From Sphingomonas sp. Leaf242 (GTDB taxonomy: Bacteria; Pseudomonadota; Alphaproteobacteria; Sphingomonadales; Sphingomonadaceae), in the NCBI RefSeq assembly GCF_001422045.1, contig NZ_LMLW01000008.1:376501-440500 (forward strand): a stretch of 64,000 bases of DNA, read 5' to 3'. Below the pieces are notes generated by a model that saw only the letters and a program-made list of their open reading frames with translations, had not been told where the DNA came from and made no database searches. Positions 28,730-38,909 of this stretch are shown here, piece after piece; position 1 is the stretch's first letter; each line of letters begins with the position of its first letter. Both the position numbers and the translations under genes were made by a program.

Positions 28730-29467
28730 ATGGATTCCACACCTTACACCTCCGAGCTTCCCGAGCACGCAACCGACTCGGCCGACGAGATCGACGTAAC
28801 GACGGTCTTCGCGCCTGTCTCCGCGTTGCCCGAGACCGAGCCGCCGCATGACTGCCCGCTCTGCCCGCGCCTCGTCGGCGTGCGCGAGCAGTTGCGGACC
28901 GAGTTCCCGACCTGGTGGAACGCGCCCGTCCCTGCGTTCGGGGATCCGGCTGCTTGGCTCGGCATCATCGGCCTCGCGCCTGGGAAGCATGGCGCGAACC
29001 GGACCGGGCGCGCGTTCACCGGCGATTATGCGGGGCAGTTCCTGTACGAGACGCTTGGGCGGTTCGGGCTTGCGACGGGGACTTATGGTGCGAAGGCCGA
29101 GGACGGGCTGGCGCTGGACGGCGCGATCATCCTCAACGCGGTGAAGTGCCTGCCGCCCGAGAACAAGCCGACGCCCGAGGAAATCCGCACGTGCCGGCCG
29201 TTCCTCGAGACGCAGGCGGATGCGGTGCCGACCGCCCGCGTGTTCGTCGCGCTGGGGCATATCGCGCATCAGTCGGCGGTGAAGATGCTCGGCGGGCGGT
29301 TGCCCAAGGCTCGGTTCGCGCACGGCGCCGAGCATGTGATGCCCGATGGACGCATCCTGATCGATAGCTTCCACTGCTCGCGGTACAACGTGAATACGGG
29401 CGTGCTGACCGCGGAGATGTTCGACGCGGTGTTCAAGCGCGCGCTGGAGTTGCGCGGGGCGGTTTGA
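28730..29467 (+). CDS. family 5-like uracil-DNA glycosylase
   Basis: This 245-residue protein of the UDG superfamily has an N-terminal cluster-binding cysteine pair CPLCPRL, the substrate motif IIGLAPGKHGANRTGR, NAVKCLPPENKPTP, and FVALGHIAHQS. The C-terminal SFHCSRYNVNTG corresponds to the second active-site motif with a cysteine. The pattern matches the 4Fe-4S family 5 (UdgB) enzymes, which remove uracil and other deaminated bases. A separate family 1 Ung is 3 kb away. Confidence 0.9.
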   Translation: MDSTPYTSELPEHATDSADEIDVTTVFAPVSALPETEPPHDCPLCPRLVGVREQLRTEFPTWWNAPVPAFGDPAAWLGIIGLAPGKHGANRTGRAFTGDYAGQFLYETLGRFGLATGTYGAKAEDGLALDGAIILNAVKCLPPENKPTPEEIRTCRPFLETQADAVPTARVFVALGHIAHQSAVKMLGGRLPKARFAHGAEHVMPDGRILIDSFHCSRYNVNTGVLTAEMFDAVFKRALELRGAV

Positions 29468-29476
29468 AGCCCTCTT

Positions 29477-29560
29477 CGTCATCCTGACGAAAGTCAGGAT
29501 CCAGGATAACAGTACACGGCGCTGCTTGGCTCTGGATCCTGACTTTCGTCAGGATGACGG
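29477..29560. repeat. Family F palindromic repeat, copy 2
   Basis: CGTCATCCTGACGAAAGTCA and TGACTTTCGTCAGGATGACG are its perfect ends, with GGATCC further inside. It is placed between the convergent UDG and MBL-fold genes, 10 bases after the UDG stop. Confidence 0.92.
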
Positions 29561-29577
29561 CGTGGGTTGGCAGCGCT

Positions 29578-30615
29578 TTACTCGATCACCCAGGGCTCGC
29601 CGGCCTCTGGCGTGCGGAAGCGGTTCGCGGGGATGTGTTCGCGGATCAGCGCGGCGCGGAGGTGCTCGGGCGGTTCGTTGATACCCTCTGACGTCAGTTC
29701 GAACGTGCCCCAGTGGACACCGATCGCGTACGCCGCGTCGAGCTGTTCGAACGCCGTCACCGCCTGATCCGGACCAATGTGGTTGTCGGTCTCGTGCCCC
29801 GCGAAATGATACGCGCCGATCGGCAGGATCGCGAGGCGGGCCGGCCCTGCTGCGCGCGCTTCGGTCGCCCAGCGCATGTCGCCCGGGCCGGTGTCGCCCG
29901 CGAAATACAGGTTTCCACCGGGTAGCGTCACGGTGAAGCCCGCCCATAACGTCTTGTCGCGGTCGCCGGGATCGTATTCGCTCCAATGATGCGCGCGGTC
30001 GACGATCACGTCGATGCCGGGACGCAACGCCACCCGCCCGCCCCAGTCGCGCGCGACCGCACGGATACCGCTGCGTGCGAGGATCTGGTCGTTGCCGAGG
30101 CCGGTCACGATCAGTGGCTTATCGCGGTGCCAGAGCGTTCGCATCGCACGCATGTCGAGATGATCGCGGTGGTTGTGGCTGAGCAGGATCAGGTCGATCT
30201 TGGGCAGGTCCGCGATACGCACGCCGGGTCGGCGGACTCGCTTCACGCCGACGAACTGGACCGGGGACGAGCGCTCGAGCCACATCGGATCGGTCAGGAT
30301 GTTGAGTCCTTGCGTCTGCACCAGCACGGTCGAATGGCCGATCCAGGTGACGCGCATCGTCTGGCCCTCGACCCGGGCCGGGGGCCGCGTCGGGGTTACG
30401 GGGACTTCGGGCCAGCTCCGATAGGGGGGCTTTACGAGATTTCGGAGCAGCGCGACCGGGCCCTGCTTCTGCTCGCCGGTGCTGCCCTGCACGCCGTCGG
30501 GGTTGAAGAAGCGCGTGCCGTTGAAATGATTGCTCAGCGGAAAGGTCTTTATCGACGGCGTTGCGCAGCCGGTAAGGAGCGCGAGAGCGAGCAGTATCGA
30601 GCGAGGGCGGATCAT
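29578..30615 (-). CDS. MBL-fold hydrolase lipoprotein (NAPE-PLD/UlaG-like)
   Basis: This 345-residue protein has a lipoprotein signal (LLALALLTGCATP, lipobox Cys-17), so it is predicted to be anchored in the cell envelope. The metallo-beta-lactamase domain starts near residue 95 with TWIGHSTVLVQ; SHNHRDHLDMRAM holds the HxHxDH-like zinc site (an Asn replaces the usual Thr/Ser between histidines), followed by YFAGDTGPGD and IGVHWGTFELT. It resembles NAPE-phospholipase-D-like hydrolases. The substrate is unknown. Confidence 0.9.
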   Translation of the reverse strand: MIRPRSILLALALLTGCATPSIKTFPLSNHFNGTRFFNPDGVQGSTGEQKQGPVALLRNLVKPPYRSWPEVPVTPTRPPARVEGQTMRVTWIGHSTVLVQTQGLNILTDPMWLERSSPVQFVGVKRVRRPGVRIADLPKIDLILLSHNHRDHLDMRAMRTLWHRDKPLIVTGLGNDQILARSGIRAVARDWGGRVALRPGIDVIVDRAHHWSEYDPGDRDKTLWAGFTVTLPGGNLYFAGDTGPGDMRWATEARAAGPARLAILPIGAYHFAGHETDNHIGPDQAVTAFEQLDAAYAIGVHWGTFELTSEGINEPPEHLRAALIREHIPANRFRTPEAGEPWVIE

Positions 30616-30683
30616 GGCGCGCTGACGACTATGTCACGCGATCATCAGCGTCCAGTCACGCGCGGAGGGCTATAGCGGCCAAC

Positions 30684-31259
30684 ATGGATGATGATTTCGA
30701 AGTGCGCGGGTTGCATGAGCAGCTATCGGAGGAACGCGCGGCCGGCGGGGAAGCGTTCGACCAGCGGATCGCTTTGTTCACCGCGATCCTGGCGACGCTG
30801 GCGGCGGTGACCAGTTTCCTCGGCGGGCATACGCAGAACGAGGCGCTGCTCCACAAGAACGAGGCGGTGCTGATCAAGGCGCAGGCGTCGGATGCGTGGG
30901 GATACTACCAGGCGGAGGATTTGAAGCGGCATATCGCGCAGATGGAGGTCGACCTCGCGCCGCCCGGGTTCGGTGCGACGCAGATGGCGACGCACCGGGC
31001 GGATATCGCGCGGTACAAGGCGCGGGGGACGGCGTTGAAGCGGGAGGCGGAGACGCTCGATCGGCGATCGGCGGCGGCGGATGGCGAGTCGGACGAAGCG
31101 CTGCGGCCGCATACGAAGCTGGCGCTGGCGGTGACCGCGATCCAGGTGGCGATCGCGCTGGCGTCGATTACCGCGCTGACCGGGCGGCGGTGGTTGCTGT
31201 GGGTTGCGGGGGCTGCTGCGCTGGTGGGGGCGTTGCTGGCTGGGCTGGCTTGGTTCTAA
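30684..31259 (+). CDS. DUF4337 membrane protein
   Basis: This 191-residue protein has one hydrophobic segment near residues 30-50 (LFTAILATLAAVTSFLGGHT), a charged helical region rich in Glu, Lys and Arg from 55 to 140 with a Gln/Trp-containing ASDAWGYYQAEDLK motif, and two C-terminal membrane helices. This layout and the WxxYQA motif match DUF4337, a family without known function. It is divergent from the MBL gene. Confidence 0.85.
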   Translation: MDDDFEVRGLHEQLSEERAAGGEAFDQRIALFTAILATLAAVTSFLGGHTQNEALLHKNEAVLIKAQASDAWGYYQAEDLKRHIAQMEVDLAPPGFGATQMATHRADIARYKARGTALKREAETLDRRSAAADGESDEALRPHTKLALAVTAIQVAIALASITALTGRRWLLWVAGAAALVGALLAGLAWF

Positions 31260-31260
31260 T

Positions 31261-31284
31261 CCTCCCCCGCTAGGGGGAGGATCG
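31261..31284. repeat. Solo end hairpin of family D
   Basis: CCTCCCCCGCTAGGGGGAGG followed by ATCG has the same hairpin and GATCG flank as the ends of family D elements, but alone. It lies in the 30-bp gap between the convergent DUF4337 and aguB genes and could serve as a terminator for both. Confidence 0.7.
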
Positions 31285-31289
31285 GAGCG

Positions 31290-32138
<849 letters not shown>

Positions 32139-32188
32139 GGCGGCGCATATAAGAGAGCGGTTCGGGTTGTGCGAGCCTTTGGTGATCC

Positions 32189-32267
32189 GGTTCCCCCGCG
32201 GAGGCGGGGGTCCAGGATCTCGGGCGGCGTCGTGTGTGATCCTGGGCCCCCGCCTTCGCGGGGGAAC
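32189..32267. repeat. Family G palindromic repeat, copy 1
   Basis: The ends GTTCCCCCGCGGAGGCGGGG and CCCCGCCTTCGCGGGGGAAC flank an inner CCAGGATC / GATCCTGG pair. It is located between the divergent aguB and ung genes, upstream of both, unlike most copies. Confidence 0.88.
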
Positions 32268-32317
32268 AAGAGGGGTGGCGATTGACACTGCCCTGCCCTG
32301 TCCGACATGCGGCGGGG

Positions 32318-33013
32318 ATGATCGATCATACGCTCCCGCCAAGCTGGCAGTCGCTCGCCCCCGAGTTCGACGCGCCGTACATGCGCGAGCTCGATGCGTT
32401 TCTGGAGGCCGAGCGGGCGGCGGGGGCGCGGATCTTCCCGGAGGATGCGGACCGGTTTCGGGCGCTGGAACTGACGCCGCTCGATCAGGTGCGGGTCGTG
32501 ATCCTGGGCCAGGATCCGTATCATGGCGAGGGGCAGGCGCACGGGCTCAGCTTCTCGGTGCGCCAAGGCGTGCGGACGCCGCCTAGCTTGGTGAATATCT
32601 ATAAGGAGCTGGAGGCGGATCTCGGGATCCCGCGGGCACGCCACGGCATGCTCGATCATTGGGCGGCGCAGGGCGTGCTGTTGCTCAACGCGGTGCTGAG
32701 CGTGCGGATGGGCGACGCGGCGTCGCACCAGAAGCGGGGATGGGAGCGGTTTACCGATGCGGTAATCGCGGCGGTGAGCGCGCAGGACAAACCGGTCGTG
32801 TTCCTGCTGTGGGGGGCGTATGCGCAGAAGAAGGCGGCGTTCGTCGACGATGTGAGCAAGGGCGGGCGGCATCTGGTGATCGCGTCCGCGCATCCTTCGC
32901 CGCTGGCGGCGCGGACCGGGTTCTTCGGATCGCGGCCGTTCAGCCGGGCCAACGCCTTTCTCGAAACCAACGCGCGCCCTCCGATCGACTGGGCGCTGCC
33001 GGAGACTGACTGA
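32318..33013 (+). CDS. ung: uracil-DNA glycosylase, family 1
   Basis: This 231-residue enzyme excises uracil from DNA. The catalytic water-activating motif is [17 protein letters not shown] and the minor-groove loop is [11 protein letters not shown], both canonical. [21 protein letters not shown] is the third conserved block. The ATG at 32318 follows GGCGGGG; an ATG-like upstream extension from 32282 is not needed. The stop overlaps the next gene's start (TGATG). Confidence 0.97.
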   Translation: MIDHTLPPSWQSLAPEFDAPYMRELDAFLEAERAAGARIFPEDADRFRALELTPLDQVRVVILGQDPYHGEGQAHGLSFSVRQGVRTPPSLVNIYKELEADLGIPRARHGMLDHWAAQGVLLLNAVLSVRMGDAASHQKRGWERFTDAVIAAVSAQDKPVVFLLWGAYAQKKAAFVDDVSKGGRHLVIASAHPSPLAARTGFFGSRPFSRANAFLETNARPPIDWALPETD

Positions 33014-33312
33014 TGAGCGACGAATACACTTACGACGAAGCGACCGGCGAGTGGGTTGCGGGCGGTTCTGCGACCGCGGTGGCGGCGGACGACGGCGCGG
33101 TCGTGGTGCGCGATTCGGTCGGCAACGTGCTGGCGGATGGCGACCAGGTGACGCTGATCAAGGACCTGACCGTGAAGGGCGCGGGGCAGACGCTGAAGCG
33201 CGGCACGCTGATCAAGTCGATCCGGCTGACCGGCGACGCGCAGGAGATCGACTGCCGGTACGAGGGGATCAAGGGGCTGGTGCTGCGCGCGGAGTTCGTT
33301 CGGAAGCGATAG
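33013..33312 (+). CDS. PhnA/YjdM-like protein (alkylphosphonate-utilisation family)
   Basis: This 99-residue protein contains the PhnA C-terminal SH3-like domain: VRDSVGNVLADGDQVTLIKD, LKVKG-like LTVKGAGQTLKRGT and IKSIRLTGDAQEIDC. The N-terminal zinc ribbon of the full-length family is absent; instead there is an acidic, Tyr-rich lead. Despite the family name, a role in phosphonate use is unproven. It is translationally coupled to ung. Confidence 0.85.
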   Translation: MSDEYTYDEATGEWVAGGSATAVAADDGAVVVRDSVGNVLADGDQVTLIKDLTVKGAGQTLKRGTLIKSIRLTGDAQEIDCRYEGIKGLVLRAEFVRKR

Positions 33313-33348
33313 GTCGGGAGACGGCCGGCGCCAAAGGTCACGATAAAG

Positions 33349-34206
33349 TTACGCTCGGAAACGGCGCCGACCGCGACCTTCATGGTCATCCTCACCTTCG
33401 TCTTCGGCGCGGACCCTTTCCGGATATTTCGGCGGGATCGTCGCCTTGGCCGCCGCAAGCTGCGCCTCGAAATTCGGGCCGAGCGGTGAGGGATCGGGTG
33501 GCGCGGGACGGGGCCTGGCCACGGGTTCGGCGCGAATATCGGCGACTGTGAGCGCCGTCGCCAGCGCCTCGGGGGCCATCAGGCGGTGCGGTTCGACGGG
33601 CATCGGCGGCGCGAGCGCGGCGAGCGTGGTCTCGACCGGCGGTACCGGGATGGGCGCCGGCGCAGGCGACTGGCCGGGGGTGCGATAGCGATCGGGTTGG
33701 TGCGCGCGCAGGAGGAACATCAGCAGGCGATCGTTGTAGCGGATGCGCTGGCCGACGCGGTTGCCGTCGCGATCGAACACCGGCTCGGGCGATCCGTTGA
33801 TCGCGCGGTCGAAGGCGAGATCGACCAGCCGCAGCGACGCGGTCTGCACCGCCGCATCCCACGCCGCCGCGAACGCCGCGCCATCGGCCGCGCGGCGCAG
33901 GCGGTAGCACGAGGTCGCCGACATGTTCACTTCGATCGCGGCCTGCGTGACCGAGCCGGTATCCGCCAGCACGCCGATGAACGCCTGCTGCGTCGCCACC
34001 GTCCAGCCATCGTGCCGCACCTTCCTGCGGACGGGGACCCAGTCGTATTCGGCGAGGTCGAAGTCCTCGACGGTCGGGAGATGCTCGGCCTCGATGATGG
34101 TCATCGCGGTGGTCCGTGCGGTGGGCTTGGGGGCGGCCGGTTCGAGAGCGGGGGCGATGTCGGGCATGACATCGCGGCGAGCGCGCGTGCGCGTGGGTTT
34201 GGTCAT
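33349..34206 (-). CDS. hypothetical protein with terminase-small-subunit-like helix-turn-helix
   Basis: This 285-residue protein has a central domain (about 65-180) carrying QQAFIGVLADTGSVTQAAIE followed by SATSCYRLRRAADGAAFAAAW. This resembles the helix-turn-helix of phage terminase small subunits and of related sphingomonad hypotheticals. N- and C-terminal tails are rich in Pro, Ala and charged residues and look disordered. No large terminase or phage gene is near, so a regulatory or relic role is possible. The function is not recognised. Confidence 0.6.
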   Translation of the reverse strand: MTKPTRTRARRDVMPDIAPALEPAAPKPTARTTAMTIIEAEHLPTVEDFDLAEYDWVPVRRKVRHDGWTVATQQAFIGVLADTGSVTQAAIEVNMSATSCYRLRRAADGAAFAAAWDAAVQTASLRLVDLAFDRAINGSPEPVFDRDGNRVGQRIRYNDRLLMFLLRAHQPDRYRTPGQSPAPAPIPVPPVETTLAALAPPMPVEPHRLMAPEALATALTVADIRAEPVARPRPAPPDPSPLGPNFEAQLAAAKATIPPKYPERVRAEDEGEDDHEGRGRRRFRA

Positions 34207-34350
34207 GGCCGGAGCGGATCAGGCGGGCGGCGTGTAGGACAGCGTTTGCATGGGGTGTTGGACTTTTTGTGGAGAGGGTGTGGCGCGAGGGCATCCGTCA
34301 CGACAGCCGACATTCTCGACATCGAGCAGAATGTCGCGCATCCTTGCCCT

Positions 34351-34605
34351 ATGCAAACCGTGACCTATTCCGACGCGCGCGAGAACCTGAAGTCCGTGAT
34401 CGACAAGGTCGTCGCCGACCGCGCGCCCGTGATGATCACGCGCCAGCGCGGCGAGAATGTCGTGCTGATCTTGGCGAGCGAATGGGCCGGGATGGAGGAG
34501 ACGCTGCATTTGATGGCGTCGCCGGCAAATGCGAAGCGGCTGTTGGACGGGATCGCACGGTTTGATGCCAGCGAAAGCGAAGAGCACGCGCTCATTCAGC
34601 TTTGA
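34351..34605 (+). CDS. Phd/YefM-family antitoxin
   Basis: This 84-residue protein begins MQTVTYSDARENLKSVIDKV, and VMITRQRGENVVLILASEWAGMEETLHL is the classical Phd/YefM fold and dimer region. The C-terminal tail (LLDGIARFDASESEEHALIQ) would wrap the toxin. Its stop overlaps a TTG (TTGA) that begins a decayed YoeB toxin, so this is an antitoxin without an active partner. The family normally represses its own promoter. Confidence 0.92.
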   Translation: MQTVTYSDARENLKSVIDKVVADRAPVMITRQRGENVVLILASEWAGMEETLHLMASPANAKRLLDGIARFDASESEEHALIQL

Positions 34606-34853
34606 AGGTCGTTTCCGATCCGGAAGGCTGGTCCGAATATCTCTACCGCCAGTAGGCCGACGCCAAGGTCCTGCGACGGATCAATGTCCTGATCAAAAGG
34701 ATGCAGCCGACACCCGTTCACCGGCACGGGCAGGCCATAGCCGTTGCGACAGAACCTGACGTATCGACGTCGCAGCGTATCACCGATAGGCACCGGTTGG
34801 TCTACCGGATGTGTCGGTTGGGTAATGCCCAGGTGCGGGGAAGCCGATATATT
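34602..34853 (+). pseudogene. Decayed YoeB/Txe toxin
   Basis: From the TTG at 34602 the frame reads KVVSDPEGWSEYLYRQ, then a TAG at 34653, then ADAKVLRRINVLIK, matching the YoeB start pattern. After a frame change near 34699 comes CSRHPFTGTGRP, a second TAG at 34738 in place of the conserved Glu region, then PLRQNL. After another shift comes RITDRHRLVYRMCRLGNAQ, the YoeB C-terminal core with Arg and His. Two stops and two frameshifts make an active RNase toxin impossible. The end coordinate is approximate. Confidence 0.85.
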
Positions 34854-35005
34854 ATTAAGAGAGATTCGATAAATTTACCGTCTCGCTCAAGCGGAACAAT
34901 GATGTGTGCAGTTCGAATGGATTAAGAGAACGAGACGCACCAGTTGCGCTGGGGTTAACACTGTCGAAAATATATAGTCTCTATAATAGATGGTTTCGAA
35001 ATTTA

Positions 35006-35998
35006 TTACGACTTAGGTTTGTTTGCAGCGCTGGACTCCGATGCATTAATACTTTCAAGCAACCTCAATCCGTCCTTTGCAGAACTACTTGCCTCACTAT
35101 CAGAACTGTCCGAAAAGTCTCTGATTAATCTTTGCAAGGCGCCCCTAGCCTCCGATATGCGCTGCTGATCAACTAATATACTTGCCTTGTTATAAAGGGA
35201 ATATGCAATTTGGCGCGCGACGTTGAAAGATTTAGCACCCTCGCTATCAGAGAGAATCTGTTCATATTCAGCAAGAGCATCATCCGCTCTATCGAGATGT
35301 GTCAGAACAGTAGCGCGGTTCACCTTCATGGGAATGACTTCTTCTAAATCCAGTCCTTCATGCTTATTTGTGTAAGCCATATACTGATCATAAATATCCA
35401 GCGCTTTGTGATACTGCTCTCGCTCTACGTAAATCCAAGCTAACGCTCGCAAAGATTTCGCAACCGTAGAAAACGCTGGCTTGTAAATTTCGAAATCTGC
35501 TATTAGAGCTATCAGTTCACGCGTGGCCGACTCCACTCGACCGTTAATCTTAAGATTTACTGCACGATTATACAGCGTCCGCGCTAATCTCTCTCTCGCG
35601 GGATCGCTGTCTTCTGCCTTAAGGCGCTTGATCACTTGGTCATAAACGGCAAGAGCATCGACAACCTTCTCACTGCTACTCAGTGTAATTGCCTTATTCA
35701 TCAAGAGACGAGTAACCGTTTCATGAACAAAAGGGTCGCTGCTATCTCCAAATCGAAATAGTGCTTCGTCGTATGCTTGGATTTCCAAATCATGCTTACC
35801 CATCTCATCAAAGCACAGAGCTTCGACCTCGATACCCCGAAGCGCTAATTTCTCCGACTGCGAAAATGCTTTGAGAATTATCGCATAATCTAGTGCCAAA
35901 TAGTGATTTTCGACCTCGAGAGCCTGCTCTAGTTCAGAGGCGAATTCATCCTCATCAAAAAGTCGCTCGGATCGATCAAAAAATAAATTGACCGTCAT
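35006..35998 (-). CDS. TPR-repeat protein of a low-G+C two-gene module
   Basis: This 330-residue acidic soluble protein has repeated helix pairs of tetratricopeptide type: YNRAVNLKINGRVESATREL, AKSLRALAWIYVEREQYHKA, VNRATVLTHLDRADDALAEY and YSLYNKASILVDQQRISEAR show the spaced A/L/Y positions. There are probably six to eight repeats covering residues 50-310. No enzymatic motif, signal peptide or membrane helix is seen. Two 60-base samples of this module are about 40% and 33% G+C, far below its neighbours, suggesting horizontal transfer. The start overlaps the upstream gene's stop (ATGA). The function is not recognised; a scaffold or sensor partner of the membrane protein is likely. Confidence 0.85.
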   Translation of the reverse strand: MTVNLFFDRSERLFDEDEFASELEQALEVENHYLALDYAIILKAFSQSEKLALRGIEVEALCFDEMGKHDLEIQAYDEALFRFGDSSDPFVHETVTRLLMNKAITLSSSEKVVDALAVYDQVIKRLKAEDSDPARERLARTLYNRAVNLKINGRVESATRELIALIADFEIYKPAFSTVAKSLRALAWIYVEREQYHKALDIYDQYMAYTNKHEGLDLEEVIPMKVNRATVLTHLDRADDALAEYEQILSDSEGAKSFNVARQIAYSLYNKASILVDQQRISEARGALQRLIRDFSDSSDSEASSSAKDGLRLLESINASESSAANKPKS

Positions 35999-36447
35999 TC
36001 GCGATCCTTCCCATTTGTCTTAGGCAATTGAACTACTTGATCTCTATTGGCCCTAATAGTTCTCACATCAGATGCCGCTACTTGCTTGTGACCTTCTATT
36101 TCTAGTAATGCATTGCTCATTTTTTCTTCAGCAAGCCTGGCACTTTTTAAAATCTCATCTATCTCATTTCGACTAATAAGTAGTTCGTCTTTAGCTGCTG
36201 TGGTCGCAGCTTGAATTGCCGATTTTTCAGTTTTAAATGCGAAATAGATTATTATAATTGTGACAAGTATACCGAAGCACGCCAGTATAATTTCCAACCT
36301 ATCGTTCGCGGCCGACTGCATCGACAGCTGATCTTTCAAGCCATCATACTTTGTTTCTAGGATGACCAAACGATCACCTTGACCTTCATTGCCAGCACTG
36401 GGCAAGTTACCTGCAACGGTGCCAGATAGGACAGCGACTTTTGACAT
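35995..36447 (-). CDS. single-span membrane protein with coiled coil
   Basis: The protein is 150 residues. After about 50 mostly polar residues comes one strong membrane helix (IILACFGILVTIIIIYFAF). It is followed by a long helical, Ala/Glu/Lys-rich region with heptad-like spacing (KSARLAEEKMSNALLEIEGH). No family is recognised. It starts 19 bases after the thiC stop on the same strand and is coupled to the TPR gene by an ATGA overlap. Its base composition is as low as that gene's. It might anchor the TPR protein at the inner membrane; that is inference. Confidence 0.8.
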   Translation of the reverse strand: MSKVAVLSGTVAGNLPSAGNEGQGDRLVILETKYDGLKDQLSMQSAANDRLEIILACFGILVTIIIIYFAFKTEKSAIQAATTAAKDELLISRNEIDEILKSARLAEEKMSNALLEIEGHKQVAASDVRTIRANRDQVVQLPKTNGKDRE

Positions 36448-36466
36448 CCCTAAGCGGATACGCAGG

Positions 36467-38524
<2,058 letters not shown>

Positions 38525-38614
38525 GTGGGGTGAGCATAGGGGGGTTGGGGTGGGGTGCAATGGGAAACTTGGTGGTGGGGGTGCCGGGCGAACGGCGGGG
38601 GGCGGCGGCTCTTG

Positions 38615-38743
38615 CGATCCTCCCCCGCCAGGGGGAGGTGGCTGGCGCTTGCCAAACGAAGGGGGCGGTAAGGGTAAACCTATGCTCCGTGTCCTCCCCC
38701 TCCGTCACCTTCGGTGCCACCTCCCCCTGGCGGGGGAGGATCG
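38615..38743. repeat. Family D palindromic repeat, copy 2
   Basis: The arms GATCCTCCCCCGCCAGGGGG and CCCCCTGGCGGGGGAGGATC, with the same interior as the other copies (GGTGGCTGGCGCTTGCCAAA; CTCCGTCACCTTCGGTGCCA). It lies between thiC's riboswitch and the ferritin-like gene. The rest of 38525-38614 shows nothing. Confidence 0.92.
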
Positions 38744-38761
38744 AGCGTATGCACGCAGTAG

Positions 38762-38800
38762 AAAGGCCGCTGCCCTGGGTGGGGCAACGGCCTTTTCTTT
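38762..38800 (-). terminator. Bidirectional terminator-like hairpin after the ferritin-like gene
   Basis: AAAGGCCG pairs with CGGCCTTT, and after one mismatch TGCCC pairs with GGGCA, giving a 13-bp stem with a 6-base loop. A T-run (TCTTT) follows on the plus strand and a shorter one on the minus strand. It is about 100 bases past the stop at 38903. Confidence 0.65.
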
Positions 38801-38863
38801 CACTCCGCGCGCCGTCAGTCGTAGCAAAGCTACGCCTTGTGGCGTGCTGTGCTGCGCTGGCCG

Positions 38864-38909
38864 CGCTTAGGCGAGTCTTGCGCCAGCTTGGCGCAAGCCG
38901 CCCTAAGCG
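38864..38909 (-). other. Nested hairpin overlapping the ferritin-like stop codon
   Basis: CTTGCGCCA and TGGCGCAAG form a perfect 9-bp inner stem with a GCT loop. Outside it CGCTTAGGCG pairs with CGCCCTAAGCG with one bulge. The TAG stop codon at 38903-38905 lies in the outer arm. It may protect the 3' end or slow termination; no known motif matches. Confidence 0.6.

Noticed and set aside
32139-32342. 68-codon N-terminal extension of aguB
   Set aside because: It translates a family G repeat and overlaps the divergent ung start.
33349-34206. A prophage, suggested by the terminase-like protein
   Set aside because: No large terminase, portal, capsid, tail or integrase gene lies in the window.
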